Of a stretch of 64,000 nucleotides of DNA, positions 53,744 through 64,000 are shown in pieces. The stretch is taken from contig NZ_CP086136.1 in NCBI RefSeq assembly GCF_017565645.3, positions 5,687,501 through 5,751,500 on the forward strand, read 5' to 3'. The DNA comes from Bradyrhizobium barranii subsp. barranii (lineage in GTDB: Bacteria > Pseudomonadota > Alphaproteobacteria > Rhizobiales > Xanthobacteraceae). The first letter of the stretch is position 1. Every line of letters starts with the position of its first letter. A program made the position numbers and the translations under genes. The notes under the pieces were generated by a model. The model saw nothing but the letters and a program-made list of their open reading frames with translations, was not told where the DNA came from and searched no databases.

Positions 53744-55852
53744 ATGCGCCCCAGCCTGCTCAATCCGCTGTTTGCTCCCGTGACCAGCCTGCCCGGCGTC
53801 GGTCCGAAGCAGGACAAGCTGCTGCAGTACCTGCTCAGCCGCAATGAGACGCCGCGCCTGGTTGACCTGCTGCTGCATTTGCCGAGCCAGGTCATCGACC
53901 GCCGTGCGCGGCCAAAGATCCGCGACGCCGTCCAGGGAACCATGGTGACGCTGGAGGTCACCGTCGATCGCCATCGCCCGCCTCCGCCGCGCAACGCCCG
54001 GGCGCCCTATCTCGTCTACGCCAGCGACGACACCGGCGATGTCGTGCTGACCTTCTTCCGCGCCAAGCCCGGCTATGTCGAAAAGCTGCTGCCGATGGGC
54101 GAGAAGCGCTACGTCTCGGGCACGCTCCAGATGTATGACGGCATCCCGCAGATTGTGCATCCCGACCGCGTGCTCGACGAAGAGGCGATCTCGAAGCTCT
54201 CGGGCATCGACCCGGTCTATCCGCTGACCACGGGTCTGGCGCTCGGCTCGCTGCGACGCGCGGTCGCGCAAGCGCTGCAGAAGCTGCCGGCCCTGCCGGA
54301 ATGGATCAGCCCGGAGGTGATGCGCCGCTGCAGTTTTCCGTCGGTCACCGAGGCGCTCAGCCGCGTGCACCAGCCGGTCGAGCTGACAGACATCCTGCCC
54401 GAAAAACCCTACTGGTCGCGCCTCGCCTTCGACGAGCTTTTGGCCGGCCAGCTCGCGCTGGCCCTGATCCGCGCGCAATTGCGCCGCCCGGCCGGCGTCC
54501 GCAACGCCGGCGACGGTCACTTGCGCAACAAGATCATCGACGCCCTGCCCTATGCATTGACGTCGTCGCAGCGAGAAGCGACCGCCGCGATCGCGAACGA
54601 TCTGCAACAACCCGTGCGCATGCTGCGCCTGCTTCAGGGCGATGTCGGCTCGGGCAAGACCGTGGTGGCGCTGCTGGCGGCCGCCGCCGTCGCCGAAGTC
54701 GGCAAGCAGGCCGCGCTGATGGCGCCGACGGAAATTTTGGCGCGGCAGCACATCAAGACCATCGCCCCGCTCGCGGAGCGCGCAGGGCTGCGCGTGGCCA
54801 TCCTCACCGGCCGCGAGAAAGGCAAGGAGCGGCGCGAGCTGTTGGCACAACTCGAAGCCGGCGAGATCAATCTCCTCGTCGGCACCCATGCGCTGATCCA
54901 GGACGACGTGATCTTTAGCGATCTCGCCCTGGCCGTCGTCGACGAGCAGCATCGTTTCGGGGTGCGCGAACGCCTCGCGCTGACCTCGAAGGGCGCCGCC
55001 GTCGACGTGCTGGTGCTGAGTGCGACGCCGATCCCGCGCACGCTGGTGCTGACCTATTTCGGCGACATGGACATCTCCGAGTTGCGCGAGAAGCCCGCCG
55101 GCCGCCAGCCGATCGAGACCCGCACCATATCGATGAGCCGCCTCAATGAGGTCACGGACAGCATCGGCCGGGCCTTGGAGGCGGGCAAGCTGGTCTACTG
55201 GATCTGCCCGCTGGTCGAGGAATCCGAGGCCGAGGGCACCGAGCATCTGACCAATGCGACCAAACGCTTCGAGAGCTTGCAAAAGCGTTTCGGCGACCGC
55301 GTCGGCCTCGTCCACGGCCAGATGAAGGGCACCGAGAAGGACCGCGTGATGGGCGAGTTCGCCGCCCATGAGATCGGCCTTCTGGTTGCGACCACCGTGG
55401 TCGAGGTCGGCGTCGACGTGCCGGCCGCGACCATCATGGTGATCGAGAACGCCGAACGTTTTGGACTGGCCCAGTTGCACCAGCTGCGCGGCCGCATCGG
55501 GCGCGGCTCGGAAGCCTCGACCTGCCTCTTGCTGTACAGCGAGCCGCTCGGCGAGATGTCGAAGGCACGGCTGAAGGTCATCCGCGAGACCACCGACGGC
55601 TTTCGCATCGCCGAGGAAGATTTGAAGCTGCGCGGCGAAGGCGACGTGCTCGGCGTGCGCCAGAGCGGCCTGCCCGGCTACCGCATCGCGCGGTCGGAGG
55701 TGCACGGCCAGCTCATCACCCAGGCTAGAGACGAGGCGCTGCGGATCCTGAAGGACGATCCGAAGCTGAAGGGCGAGCGTGGCGAGGCGCTGCGGTTCCT
55801 GCTGTATCTCTACGAGCGGGACGAGGCGATCCCGCTGATCGGAGCGGGTTAG
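53744..55852 (+). CDS. recG: ATP-dependent DNA helicase RecG
   Basis: A 702-aa helicase that remodels stalled replication forks and Holliday junctions. The N-terminal wedge domain (LPGVGPKQDKLLQYLLSR) and OB fold precede motor motifs LLQGDVGSGKTVVALLAAA, VVDEQHRFGV, SATPIPRTL and HQLRGRIGRG. The start at 53744 (MRPSLLNPLFAPVTSL) is the usual N-terminus; the in-frame ATG at 53690 lies in a repeat. The stop overlaps the convergent panE-like stop by 4 bp. Confidence 0.96.
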   Translation: MRPSLLNPLFAPVTSLPGVGPKQDKLLQYLLSRNETPRLVDLLLHLPSQVIDRRARPKIRDAVQGTMVTLEVTVDRHRPPPPRNARAPYLVYASDDTGDVVLTFFRAKPGYVEKLLPMGEKRYVSGTLQMYDGIPQIVHPDRVLDEEAISKLSGIDPVYPLTTGLALGSLRRAVAQALQKLPALPEWISPEVMRRCSFPSVTEALSRVHQPVELTDILPEKPYWSRLAFDELLAGQLALALIRAQLRRPAGVRNAGDGHLRNKIIDALPYALTSSQREATAAIANDLQQPVRMLRLLQGDVGSGKTVVALLAAAAVAEVGKQAALMAPTEILARQHIKTIAPLAERAGLRVAILTGREKGKERRELLAQLEAGEINLLVGTHALIQDDVIFSDLALAVVDEQHRFGVRERLALTSKGAAVDVLVLSATPIPRTLVLTYFGDMDISELREKPAGRQPIETRTISMSRLNEVTDSIGRALEAGKLVYWICPLVEESEAEGTEHLTNATKRFESLQKRFGDRVGLVHGQMKGTEKDRVMGEFAAHEIGLLVATTVVEVGVDVPAATIMVIENAERFGLAQLHQLRGRIGRGSEASTCLLLYSEPLGEMSKARLKVIRETTDGFRIAEEDLKLRGEGDVLGVRQSGLPGYRIARSEVHGQLITQARDEALRILKDDPKLKGERGEALRFLLYLYERDEAIPLIGAG

Positions 55853-56778
55853 CCTGCTGTTCTTCGACGCCCGACTTCGTAAGCCGCCACATGCGCGCGG
55901 GCCAGATCCAAGAGCGGCGTGTCGATACCGAGCGTGCGGGCGCGGTTGGCCATATCGCCCAGGATATGCTCCGCTTCGGTGACCGAACCACGCTCGATAT
56001 CGCGCAGCATCGAAGCCTTGAGCGGCGAGTCCCGCGTGGTGAACAGTTTCCGGTCGAACTCGATGAACGGGGCGCGCGGCTCAAAACCCGACGCCGTTGC
56101 AACGGCACAGCATTCCGCGAACAGCCGGAAAATGGACTGCTCGCCGTTCGGCACCGCCAGGATCTCGCCGATACTTGCGCGCATCAGGCAAGTGATGCCG
56201 GCGAGCGTGCTGAGCTGGATGAATTTCTCCCACATGTCCTGCATGATCGCTTCGCTGGCGCGCACGTCGATACCGGGGACATGGAGCAGTGTTTCCAGCG
56301 CGAGCGCACGCTCGCTCAGCGCCCCGTTGGTCTCGCCGAAGACGATGGTCTGATTGGCCATGAACTGAACGACACGACCATCCGCGTCGAGCCCGGCACT
56401 GACGTTCGCCAATCCGCCGAGGACGCGGGCGGCGCCGAACGTCGCGGTCAGAGCGTCAATATGTTTCAATCCGTTGAGTATCGGCAGAATCATCGTGTTG
56501 GCGCCAACGGCCGGGGCAAACTGGGCCATCGCATCGTCGAGCGAGTAGGATTTCACCCCGACCAGCACGACGTCGAACGTCTCCTTGAGATCGTTAGCCA
56601 GGACGATCTTCGGCTGCACGGCAAAGTCGCCATGCGGGCTCACGACCTGCAATCCATTCCGCCGCAATTGCTCGGCACGCTTCGCTCGCACCAGAAAGGT
56701 CACGTCGCCGCCCGCTCGGACCAGGCGAGCTCCGTAATAGCCTCCAAGCGCGCCTGCGCCGATCACCAGCACTCTCAT
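55849..56778 (-). CDS. panE: 2-dehydropantoate 2-reductase (PanE/ApbA family)
   Basis: A 309-aa NADPH-dependent ketopantoate reductase-like enzyme of coenzyme A synthesis. The Rossmann start VLVIGAGALGGYYGARLVRAG is typical, a lysine in GVKSYSLDDAM fits the catalytic position, and the helical C-terminal domain is complete. Rhizobia often carry several ApbA-like reductases with other substrates, so the symbol is probable only. The start at 56778 was chosen over the frame opening at 56922, which runs through a palindromic repeat. Confidence 0.8.
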   Translation of the reverse strand: MRVLVIGAGALGGYYGARLVRAGGDVTFLVRAKRAEQLRRNGLQVVSPHGDFAVQPKIVLANDLKETFDVVLVGVKSYSLDDAMAQFAPAVGANTMILPILNGLKHIDALTATFGAARVLGGLANVSAGLDADGRVVQFMANQTIVFGETNGALSERALALETLLHVPGIDVRASEAIMQDMWEKFIQLSTLAGITCLMRASIGEILAVPNGEQSIFRLFAECCAVATASGFEPRAPFIEFDRKLFTTRDSPLKASMLRDIERGSVTEAEHILGDMANRARTLGIDTPLLDLARAHVAAYEVGRRRTAG

Positions 56779-56847
56779 TCGAACTCCGATTGCATCCATC
56801 TGTCTCCGCAGAAACAATAGCAGACGGGGCGTGCGGCGTCTCCTCCC

Positions 56848-56927
56848 CGTCATTGCGAGCGCAGCGAAGCAATCCAGAATCTTCCCACGGAGACAGGCTG
56901 GATTGCTTCGCTGCGCTCGCAATGACG
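56848..56927. repeat. Palindromic repeat with 30-bp perfect inverted arms (family C)
   Basis: Bases 56848-56877 (beginning CGTCATTGCGAGCGCAGCG) are exactly inverted at 56898-56927, with a 20-bp spacer. The element can form a very stable cruciform or RNA hairpin. It lies between the divergent starts of the panE-like and P-loop genes. Confidence 0.85.
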
Positions 56928-56994
56928 AAGTGGATAGAGCCGCTTCAGAAGACTCACCCTTTCGCCGCGGTCGACTTTATGAAACCTTGCGCTC

Positions 56995-57516
56995 ATGCGC
57001 CGGATCATCGTCGTTGGCTCCCAGGGAAGCGGAAAGACGAGCCTCTCCCGAAATCTCGGGCGGAAGCTTGGACTGCCCGTGGTGCATCTCGACGTGCTCT
57101 ATTGGCGGCCGGGGTGGAAGCCATCCGACAAGGCCAGCTTCCGTCTACGCGTCGCGGAGGAGATCGCTGGCGACGCATGGGTCATCGACGGCAGCTTCTC
57201 GGGGCTCGCCTTCGATCTCACGCTTGCGCGTGCCGACACCCTGGTCGTCATCGACCGCCCACGCTGGCTCTGCCAGTGGCGCATTCTCTGGCGCTCCGCG
57301 TTCGATCGCGACACGACGCGACCCGATCTGCCCGAGGGATGTCCGGAACAGTTCGACTGGAAACTGATGAAGGAGGCGTGGCGCTACGACACGGAGCGCG
57401 TGCCTGTCATCGAGGCCGAGCGCCTTCAATATGGCCCCGATGTCCCGGTCGTGCGCCTGAGACGCGACCGGGACATCCAGGGTTTTCTGGAATCGGTTTC
57501 AGTGCACGGCGAGTGA
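56995..57516 (+). CDS. P-loop nucleoside-kinase-like (FlaR/topology-modulation type) protein
   Basis: A 173-aa small ATP-binding protein. Walker A is GSQGSGKTSLSR, followed by a family block HLDVLYWRPGWKP and a DGSFSG segment; a lid-like region is rich in Arg and Trp (RPRWLCQWRILWR). This combination matches the adenylate-kinase-related proteins often called topology-modulation proteins, whose real substrate is unclear. It is divergent from the panE-like gene across a palindromic repeat and convergent with the oxidoreductase gene. Confidence 0.78.
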   Translation: MRRIIVVGSQGSGKTSLSRNLGRKLGLPVVHLDVLYWRPGWKPSDKASFRLRVAEEIAGDAWVIDGSFSGLAFDLTLARADTLVVIDRPRWLCQWRILWRSAFDRDTTRPDLPEGCPEQFDWKLMKEAWRYDTERVPVIEAERLQYGPDVPVVRLRRDRDIQGFLESVSVHGE

Positions 57517-57544
57517 TCCGTTGCCGTGACTTCGGACTGGACGG

Positions 57545-58405
57545 TCAGGCCTTCTTCTGCGCGACACGCGCTGCGAACGCCTTCAGCAGTGCCGCATCCA
57601 CCGCTTCGCCATTCGCGTCCGCGGCGAGGTGCTCGAACCAGCGTGCAAAGCCTTCGTAGATCTGGCTTGCTGGATGGTCGGGCCCGAGGAAACCCGAGAT
57701 CTCCCGCATCTCCGCGACCCAGCGATAGGCCTTCGGGATCATGTCCGGCAGCGCAACTTCGAGCCGGGCCAGGACCGCGGGCTGGCTCAGCGCGAGCTCG
57801 TCGCGCAGCGCATCGGCCGCGCCCGCTTTCGTGGCCGCGACCACCATGGCCGAGCCGATGCCGGCCAGGCCCTTGACGATACCGGCATAAGACATCTTCA
57901 GCGCGGAGGCCGCGCCGACGGGTCCCTCGACAATCCGCACGTCGAGCCCGAGATCCTTCAGCACCGCGAGATCCCCAGCGTACTCGCCGGACAGGTAGAA
58001 AGCCGGGCTCTTGCCGCCGGGCTGCGGCGGGAAGCCGATGATGCCGCCATCGACGAACGGCGCCTGCGCCGAGCCGATGATCTCCTCGATTCTTTGCACG
58101 GTATCGACATTGACCGCGTTGCAGTCAACGACGATCGGCTTCTTCTCGCGCCGGACGATCAGCGCCGCCAGGCGTTCGGCCAAAGCCACGGCTTCGCCCG
58201 GCGGCACGATCGAAAGGATGATGTCGGCCTCCGCGATTGCGTCGTCCTCGGCGCCGATCATGCCGGCATCCGCGGCGCGCTTTTGCGTCGCCTCGCTGCG
58301 CCCCTTCAACGACGTCAGCACGCGCGCACCGTTTTCGCCGAGGCGGCGGGCCACGGCGCTGCCCATGGCGCCGGGCGCGAGAATCGCAATGGTCTTCGTC
58401 ATCAT
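57545..58405 (-). CDS. 6-phosphogluconate dehydrogenase-like NAD(P)-dependent oxidoreductase
   Basis: A 286-aa member of the beta-hydroxyacid dehydrogenase superfamily. The N-terminal dinucleotide motif is AILAPGAMGSAVARRLGENG. FVDGGIIGFPP is the substrate-binding block and the lysine in ALKMSYAGIVKGL is the probable catalytic residue. The C-terminal half fits the DUF1932-type helical domain. The substrate is not known; 3-hydroxyisobutyrate-like acids are a guess. It is monocistronic. Confidence 0.82.
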   Translation of the reverse strand: MMTKTIAILAPGAMGSAVARRLGENGARVLTSLKGRSEATQKRAADAGMIGAEDDAIAEADIILSIVPPGEAVALAERLAALIVRREKKPIVVDCNAVNVDTVQRIEEIIGSAQAPFVDGGIIGFPPQPGGKSPAFYLSGEYAGDLAVLKDLGLDVRIVEGPVGAASALKMSYAGIVKGLAGIGSAMVVAATKAGAADALRDELALSQPAVLARLEVALPDMIPKAYRWVAEMREISGFLGPDHPASQIYEGFARWFEHLAADANGEAVDAALLKAFAARVAQKKA

Positions 58406-58507
58406 GCACTCCAGGTCGAATTCCGAGCGAGGCGCTCAATTCAACCGGAAGACTAGCAGAGGACGAAAGTGCTTGCGTGAATGCGGCCATCCGAAACGGG
58501 AATGGCC

Positions 58508-59278
58508 CTACTCCACCTTCGCGGGCTGGGGCTGGAGCGCGGACGCGTTGGCAATGCGCGCGGCGTTCGCCATGCCCGCGAGCGCGGCGGCCTTCTTCGG
58601 ATCGGGCGCCGAGCCCGGCTGCACCACGCCGGCCGACATGATCAGGGTCGCGGCATCTTCGGTGCTCATGTCGACCTCGACGATCTTGCTCTTGGGCACG
58701 TAGAAGAAGAAGCCCGTGGTCGGGTTCGGCGAGCACGGCAGGAATACGGAGACGTGCTCCTCCTGCCCCGGCAGGCTGCGCGCGACCTCTTCGTTCGGCG
58801 ACTGCGAGATCAGCACGATCGACCACATTCCCGGCGACGGAAACTCGACCAGGCCGACCTTCCGGAAGCTCGAGCCCTTGCCCGAGAACAGCGTCTCGAA
58901 CACCTGCTTCAGGCCGCGATAGATGGCACGCACCGCCGGAATCCGGCCGAGGAAGGTCTCGCCGATATCGACCAGCGTCCGGCCGATCAGATTGGCGGCG
59001 AGGAAGCCGACCAGCGTCAGCGTGAAGAATGCGACAATCAGTCCCCAACCTGGAATGACATACGGCAGATAGGTTTCGGGCCGATAGGCCAACGGCACGA
59101 ACGGCCGCACCACGCCGTCAACCCAGGTGACGAACCACCAGACCAGATACAGCGTGATGGCAATTGGCCCCGTCACGACGAGGCCGGTGAGGAAATAATT
59201 GCGGAAGCGGCCCATCAGGCCGGTATGCGGTTCCGGGATGGGATCAAGCGGCGCAGGCGCGTCGTCGCGGGGGGTCAT
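58508..59278 (-). CDS. DUF502 family membrane protein
   Basis: A 256-aa inner-membrane protein. Two membrane segments (YFLTGLVVTGPIAITLYLVWW and GLIVAFFTLTLVGFLAANL) are followed by a cytoplasmic or periplasmic domain with FLPCSPNPTTGFFFYVPKSK, the signature of DUF502. The C-terminal 40 residues are alanine-rich. Function is unknown. It precedes glmS on the same strand reading, with an 89-bp gap between the glmS stop and the DUF502 start, so co-transcription after glmS is possible. Confidence 0.88.
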   Translation of the reverse strand: MTPRDDAPAPLDPIPEPHTGLMGRFRNYFLTGLVVTGPIAITLYLVWWFVTWVDGVVRPFVPLAYRPETYLPYVIPGWGLIVAFFTLTLVGFLAANLIGRTLVDIGETFLGRIPAVRAIYRGLKQVFETLFSGKGSSFRKVGLVEFPSPGMWSIVLISQSPNEEVARSLPGQEEHVSVFLPCSPNPTTGFFFYVPKSKIVEVDMSTEDAATLIMSAGVVQPGSAPDPKKAAALAGMANAARIANASALQPQPAKVE

Positions 59279-59367
59279 TCGGGTTCCAGGTCGGTCGCTG
59301 CACTCAAGCTAGGGTCTTCTAGCAGGTTTTGGAAGACTACCTAGCGTTCCGGCCTGATCCCTTCTGC

Positions 59368-61194
<1,827 letters not shown>

Positions 61195-61258
61195 GCGGAT
61201 CAATATCCCCCAAATCGTCGAAAAATCGCCTAAACGATCCGCTCGGTCTTTAGCGAAG

Positions 61259-61271
61259 TTCCTAAGGAACC
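61259..61271. promoter_or_regulatory. Perfect dyad GTTCCTAAGGAAC upstream of glmS
   Basis: Two 5-bp half sites (GTTCC, GGAAC) flank TAA, 65 bp before the glmS start codon. A further inverted pair (CTCAAT/ATTGAG) lies at about 61278-61300. An operator is possible; no regulator is indicated. Confidence 0.35.
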
Positions 61272-61414
61272 AGATACTCAATAATTATTGCTGATTGAGA
61301 CAGCACCGTTTCGCATCCGGCTTCGACTGCGTCGAATTGGCCGGCCTTAAACCGCGCGAATTAACTCCTTGTCAACAAGTTTGGCCAACGATTCCGGGAC
61401 AGGAGAATAAGGCC

Positions 61415-61633
61415 ATGAAAGGCTCATCCGACCGCAAAGGTCTGTCATCGACGTTCCTGCGCGCCAGCGAAACCACGGGCACGCATCTAGCGCATTGGCC
61501 CCCGCCCCAGCGCGGCAAGGAAAGCAAACCCGTCTTCGTCAAGCACGCTGCCGGTGAGCCGGCCAAGCGCGCCAAGCCGCGCGGCTGGCGCCTGACGCGC
61601 GCGATCTTCTCGGAATTCTCCGACGACGAGTAG
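61415..61633 (+). CDS. Small hypothetical basic protein
   Basis: A 72-aa basic protein (MKGSSDRKGLSSTF onward) without membrane segment or signal. The middle is Pro/Lys-rich (PPPQRGKESKPVFVKHAAGEP) and the end acidic (SEFSDDE). A good ribosome-binding site (GACAGGAGAATAAGG) precedes the ATG. It lies between glmS and glmU on the opposite strand. I recognise no family; low complexity suggests a disordered protein. Confidence 0.6.
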   Translation: MKGSSDRKGLSSTFLRASETTGTHLAHWPPPQRGKESKPVFVKHAAGEPAKRAKPRGWRLTRAIFSEFSDDE

Positions 61634-61641
61634 CGGAAGCC

Positions 61642-61827
61642 TCACCACCCCAGCACCGCAGCATACACGAGGAAAACGACGAGCGCCCAGAACGCCAGCC
61701 CGATGACGAGGGCCAAAATCTCGGGCGGATCGTACTCGTTCATCTCCCGTAGCAGCAGTCGCCCCATGCCCGTGACGAATGTGTCGATCAGAAAACTGAA
61801 GAGATCGCGCACAAAGCGAGACGACAC
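61642..61827 (-). CDS. 61-aa putative membrane protein after glmU
   Basis: A small protein with one strong C-terminal hydrophobic segment (EILALVIGLAFWALVVFLVYA) and an amphipathic N-terminal half. It starts with GTG 12 bp after the glmU stop and so may be translated from the same mRNA. No strong ribosome-binding site is seen, and the start could be an internal GTG. Convergent with the 72-aa gene, with 8 bp between stops. Function is unknown. Confidence 0.5.
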   Translation of the reverse strand: MSSRFVRDLFSFLIDTFVTGMGRLLLREMNEYDPPEILALVIGLAFWALVVFLVYAAVLGW

Positions 61828-61839
61828 CGCAGTTGGCGC

Positions 61840-63207
61840 TCAGTTCTCCGGCTTCTTTTCCGGCTTCTTGCCGCCGGTCTTCATCTCGCGATAGCGCGCC
61901 GCGCCGCCTTCCCGGATCGTCTGCTGATTGCGCTCCAGCGCCATGGCGTCGTCGGGCACGTCGCGGGTGATCACCGAGCCGGAGCCAATATAGGCGCCGT
62001 TGCCGATCTTCACGGGCGCGACGAGAGAGGAGTTGGTACCCACGAAGGCACCCTGCCCGATGATCGTCTTGTGCTTCTTGAAGCCGTCGTAGTTGCAGGT
62101 GATGGTGCCGGCGCCGATGTTGGAATTGGCACCGATGGTGGCGTCGCCGATGTAGGAGAGATGGTTGACCTTGACGCCAGCCTCCAGCGTCGCGGCCTTG
62201 GTCTCGACGAAATTGCCGATGCGCGCGCCGTCGCCGAGCGAGGTGCCAGGTCGCAGCCGCGCATAGGGGCCGATCGAGACGTTCTTGCCGAGCGTGGTCT
62301 GCACGATATGCGAGAAGGAATGGATCACCGTGCCGTCGGCGATCGATACGCCCGGACCGATCACCACGAACGGCTCGATGGTGACGTCATTGCCGAACAC
62401 GGTGTCGGCGGACAGATAAACGGTCTCGGGCGCGATCAGCGTGACGCCTGCTTCCATCGCCGCTTTGCGCAAGCGCGCCTGCATCACGCTTTCGGCCTCC
62501 GCGAGCTGCGCCTTGGTGTTGATGCCGCGCACCTCGTCCTCGCTGGTCTCGATCACGACGGCCTCCCATCCCTGTTGACGAACGACGCCGACCGCGTCGG
62601 TCAGATAATATTCGCCCTTCGAATTCGCATTGCCGATCTTGTCGAGGATCGCGAGCGCACGGCGCCCGTCGATCGCCATCAGGCCGGCATTGCACAGATC
62701 GATGTTGCGCTCTTCCGCGCTGGCATCGGCATGCTCGCGGATCGCGACCAGACGGTCGCCCTCGACGATGAAGCGGCCATAGCCGGTGGGATCGGCGGCG
62801 CGAAAGCCGAGCGCGGCGATTGCTGCGCCCTTCGCGAGCGGCGCGCGCAGCCGCGCAAAGGTCTCGGCCGAGATCAGCGGCGTGTCGCCGAAGGCAATCA
62901 GCAGATCGTCGGCGCCCCGCGCAATCGCCTCGCGCGCCGCCAGCACCGCATGCGCGGTGCCGAGCCGTTCTGCCTGCACGAAGGTGAGCGCATCGGGACG
63001 GATACGTTTCGCCTCGTCCCCGACCGCCTGATGGTCGGGGCCGATCACGACGGCGAGCGAGGTGCCGGTTCCCTTCGGTGTGGCCGCGAGCAGGTGCGCG
63101 AGCAGGCTCTGGTGGGCGACCGGATGCAGCACTTTCGGCAGGTTCGATCGCATGCGCGTGCCTTCGCCGGCGGCGAGTACGATCGTGAGGCTGGAACGGG
63201 CGGTCAT
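61840..63207 (-). CDS. glmU: Bifunctional GlmU: uridyltransferase and glucosamine-1-phosphate acetyltransferase
   Basis: A 455-aa enzyme for the last two steps to UDP-N-acetylglucosamine, serving peptidoglycan and lipid A. The N-terminal uridyltransferase has [19 protein letters not shown]. The C-terminal left-handed beta helix shows hexapeptide repeats ([28 protein letters not shown]). The start at 63207 ([10 protein letters not shown]) was chosen over the frame opening at 63225. glmS lies downstream on the same strand but is separated by two small genes, so the usual glmU-glmS link is loosened here. Confidence 0.95.
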   Translation of the reverse strand: MTARSSLTIVLAAGEGTRMRSNLPKVLHPVAHQSLLAHLLAATPKGTGTSLAVVIGPDHQAVGDEAKRIRPDALTFVQAERLGTAHAVLAAREAIARGADDLLIAFGDTPLISAETFARLRAPLAKGAAIAALGFRAADPTGYGRFIVEGDRLVAIREHADASAEERNIDLCNAGLMAIDGRRALAILDKIGNANSKGEYYLTDAVGVVRQQGWEAVVIETSEDEVRGINTKAQLAEAESVMQARLRKAAMEAGVTLIAPETVYLSADTVFGNDVTIEPFVVIGPGVSIADGTVIHSFSHIVQTTLGKNVSIGPYARLRPGTSLGDGARIGNFVETKAATLEAGVKVNHLSYIGDATIGANSNIGAGTITCNYDGFKKHKTIIGQGAFVGTNSSLVAPVKIGNGAYIGSGSVITRDVPDDAMALERNQQTIREGGAARYREMKTGGKKPEKKPEN

Positions 63208-63378
63208 CGAAATCCTGTCAAACATGGCCGAATCAACGGGCGGCGGCAGGCCGATGCCGTCATGAGCTGTCGCCTTGCTACCCCCGCAAACGCCCGGAAT
63301 TCAAGTGCGACGGGGTTTTCCTGTTAATGTTCCCTGATTGATTCGGGGAAGCAGTTCGGGGCTGGGCACTTAACGTTC

Positions 63379-64000
63379 ATGGCAAAGGATTCCGACCCAC
63401 TGGCGGACGCCTTCGGGGCCAAGGAGACCGGCGGGCTGTTCTCCGGACTTCTGGCCGAGGAAAGCGCGGTCGACCGCAGCATGATGTGGCGGCTGGGCGC
63501 GTGGGGCGTGGTTGCCGTCGGCGCTGTCGTGATGGCCGTGATGGCCAATCAGGCCCAGCTCGGCTGGCGCCGTGACCAGGTTGCGTCGGCCGATCTGTCG
63601 CGCCAGGCCGACCGGCTCCAGATGCTGACCAAGGAGAGCCAGAACGAGGCCCGCCGCCTCGCCTCCGCCATCGAGACGCTGAACACCGATCGTGACCGGC
63701 TCTATTCGCGCGTCACCGTGCTCGAGCAAGGGATGGATTCCGTCACCGGCGCCATCGCCAAGCAGAGCGCGAAGCCGCAGGACGCGCCGGCGCCTGACAC
63801 CCAGCCCGCGGCGCCGACCGTCGCGCCGGTCGCCTCGACGCCGGCTCCCTCGAGTGACAAGCCGCGCGCGGCAGCCGCGAAGGACCAGGCGAAGGAGCCG
63901 ACAAAAGACGCTCTGAAGGAGGCCGCAAAGGATCAGTTGATCCCGCCGCCGCAGAACGCCGCCATGGCCTCGCTGGTGTCGCAGTCCCCGCTGACAACGT
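63379..64000 (+). CDS. Membrane-anchored hypothetical protein, partial at the window end
   Basis: The frame is open from the ATG at 63379 to the end of the window (207 codons, no stop). It begins MAKDSDPLADAFGAKETGG, with one membrane segment (LGAWGVVAVGAVVMAVMANQA) near residue 45. A coiled-coil stretch (LSRQADRLQMLTKESQNEAR, then IETLNTDRDRLYSRVTVLEQ) follows, and then a Pro/Ala/Lys-rich linker. The layout suggests an inner-membrane anchor with a periplasmic coiled coil and a C-terminal domain lying beyond the window. It is divergent from glmU. Confidence 0.75.
   Translation, partial: MAKDSDPLADAFGAKETGGLFSGLLAEESAVDRSMMWRLGAWGVVAVGAVVMAVMANQAQLGWRRDQVASADLSRQADRLQMLTKESQNEARRLASAIETLNTDRDRLYSRVTVLEQGMDSVTGAIAKQSAKPQDAPAPDTQPAAPTVAPVASTPAPSSDKPRAAAAKDQAKEPTKDALKEAAKDQLIPPPQNAAMASLVSQSPLTT

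Noticed and set aside
61257..61273. GAAGTTCCTA resembling an FRT arm
   Set aside because: Only one arm matches, the spacer and second element are absent, and no Flp-like recombinase is near.

Overview
The window reads as ordinary chromosome of a high-GC alphaproteobacterium, most likely Bradyrhizobium or a close relative. Supporting signs are the NasS/NasT pair next to a siroheme nitrite reductase, a one-step phosphatidylcholine synthase, an IalB-family protein, SdhE, HspQ, and several dispersed palindromic repeats of the kind common in Bradyrhizobium intergenic DNA. Genus assignment is inference. I see no tRNA, rRNA, CRISPR array or prophage.

Layout. 1-1609 is an IS1380-family insertion sequence with terminal inverted repeats. 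1734-6921 holds NAD salvage genes (pncA, a PhaC-like hydrolase, nadE on the minus strand) and divergent glucokinase. 7061-9000 has small proteins, a stand-alone receiver domain and an LTXXQ-like periplasmic protein. 9421-14904 is a sugar-type ABC transporter operon (Tat-exported binding protein, two permeases, ATPase) ending in a 2-hydroxyacid dehydrogenase. 15073-20885 has accessory and envelope genes, a PheC-like cyclohexadienyl dehydratase, a DUF2147 protein behind a perfect 16-bp dyad, and an RraA-like gene followed by a frameshifted cupin gene. 21155-23723 is the 5-oxoprolinase operon pxpBCA. 24366-29835 is the nitrite-assimilation locus: nasT-nasS, then nirA and an Fe-S/FAD reductase behind a long structured leader. 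29948-31274 is rimO, broken by a one-base frameshift. 31481-34288 holds a MerR regulator with a 19-bp-spacer promoter, a carboxymuconolactone decarboxylase-like gene, a 41-aa protein that copies the C-terminus of a neighbouring SUKH/YezG-like protein, and that neighbour. 34383-43341 has a TPR protein, an argD-like aminotransferase, quinone oxidoreductase, pcs-terC, a UbiH-type monooxygenase, an AEC carrier, hspQ and an ialB-like gene. 43612-48269 has a YejA-like binding protein, a degenerate adenylate-forming protein and a frameshifted receiver/GGDEF-like gene. 48325-64000 is mostly housekeeping: desaturase, mfd, sdhE, recG, panE-like, glmS, glmU and small genes.

The observation I rate highest is in front of the argD-like aminotransferase (35621-35853). 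A 30-codon reading frame with 12 arginine codons is followed by a 12-bp hairpin terminator. Three segments can form mutually exclusive 1:2, 2:3 and 3:4 pairings, and the arginine codons sit where a stalled ribosome would mask segment 1. This is the arrangement of a classical ribosome-mediated attenuator, here apparently sensing arginine.

Three otherwise well-conserved genes (cupin, rimO, receiver/GGDEF-like) each carry one frameshift. They may be genuine lesions or assembly errors, and they should be checked before any biological reading.
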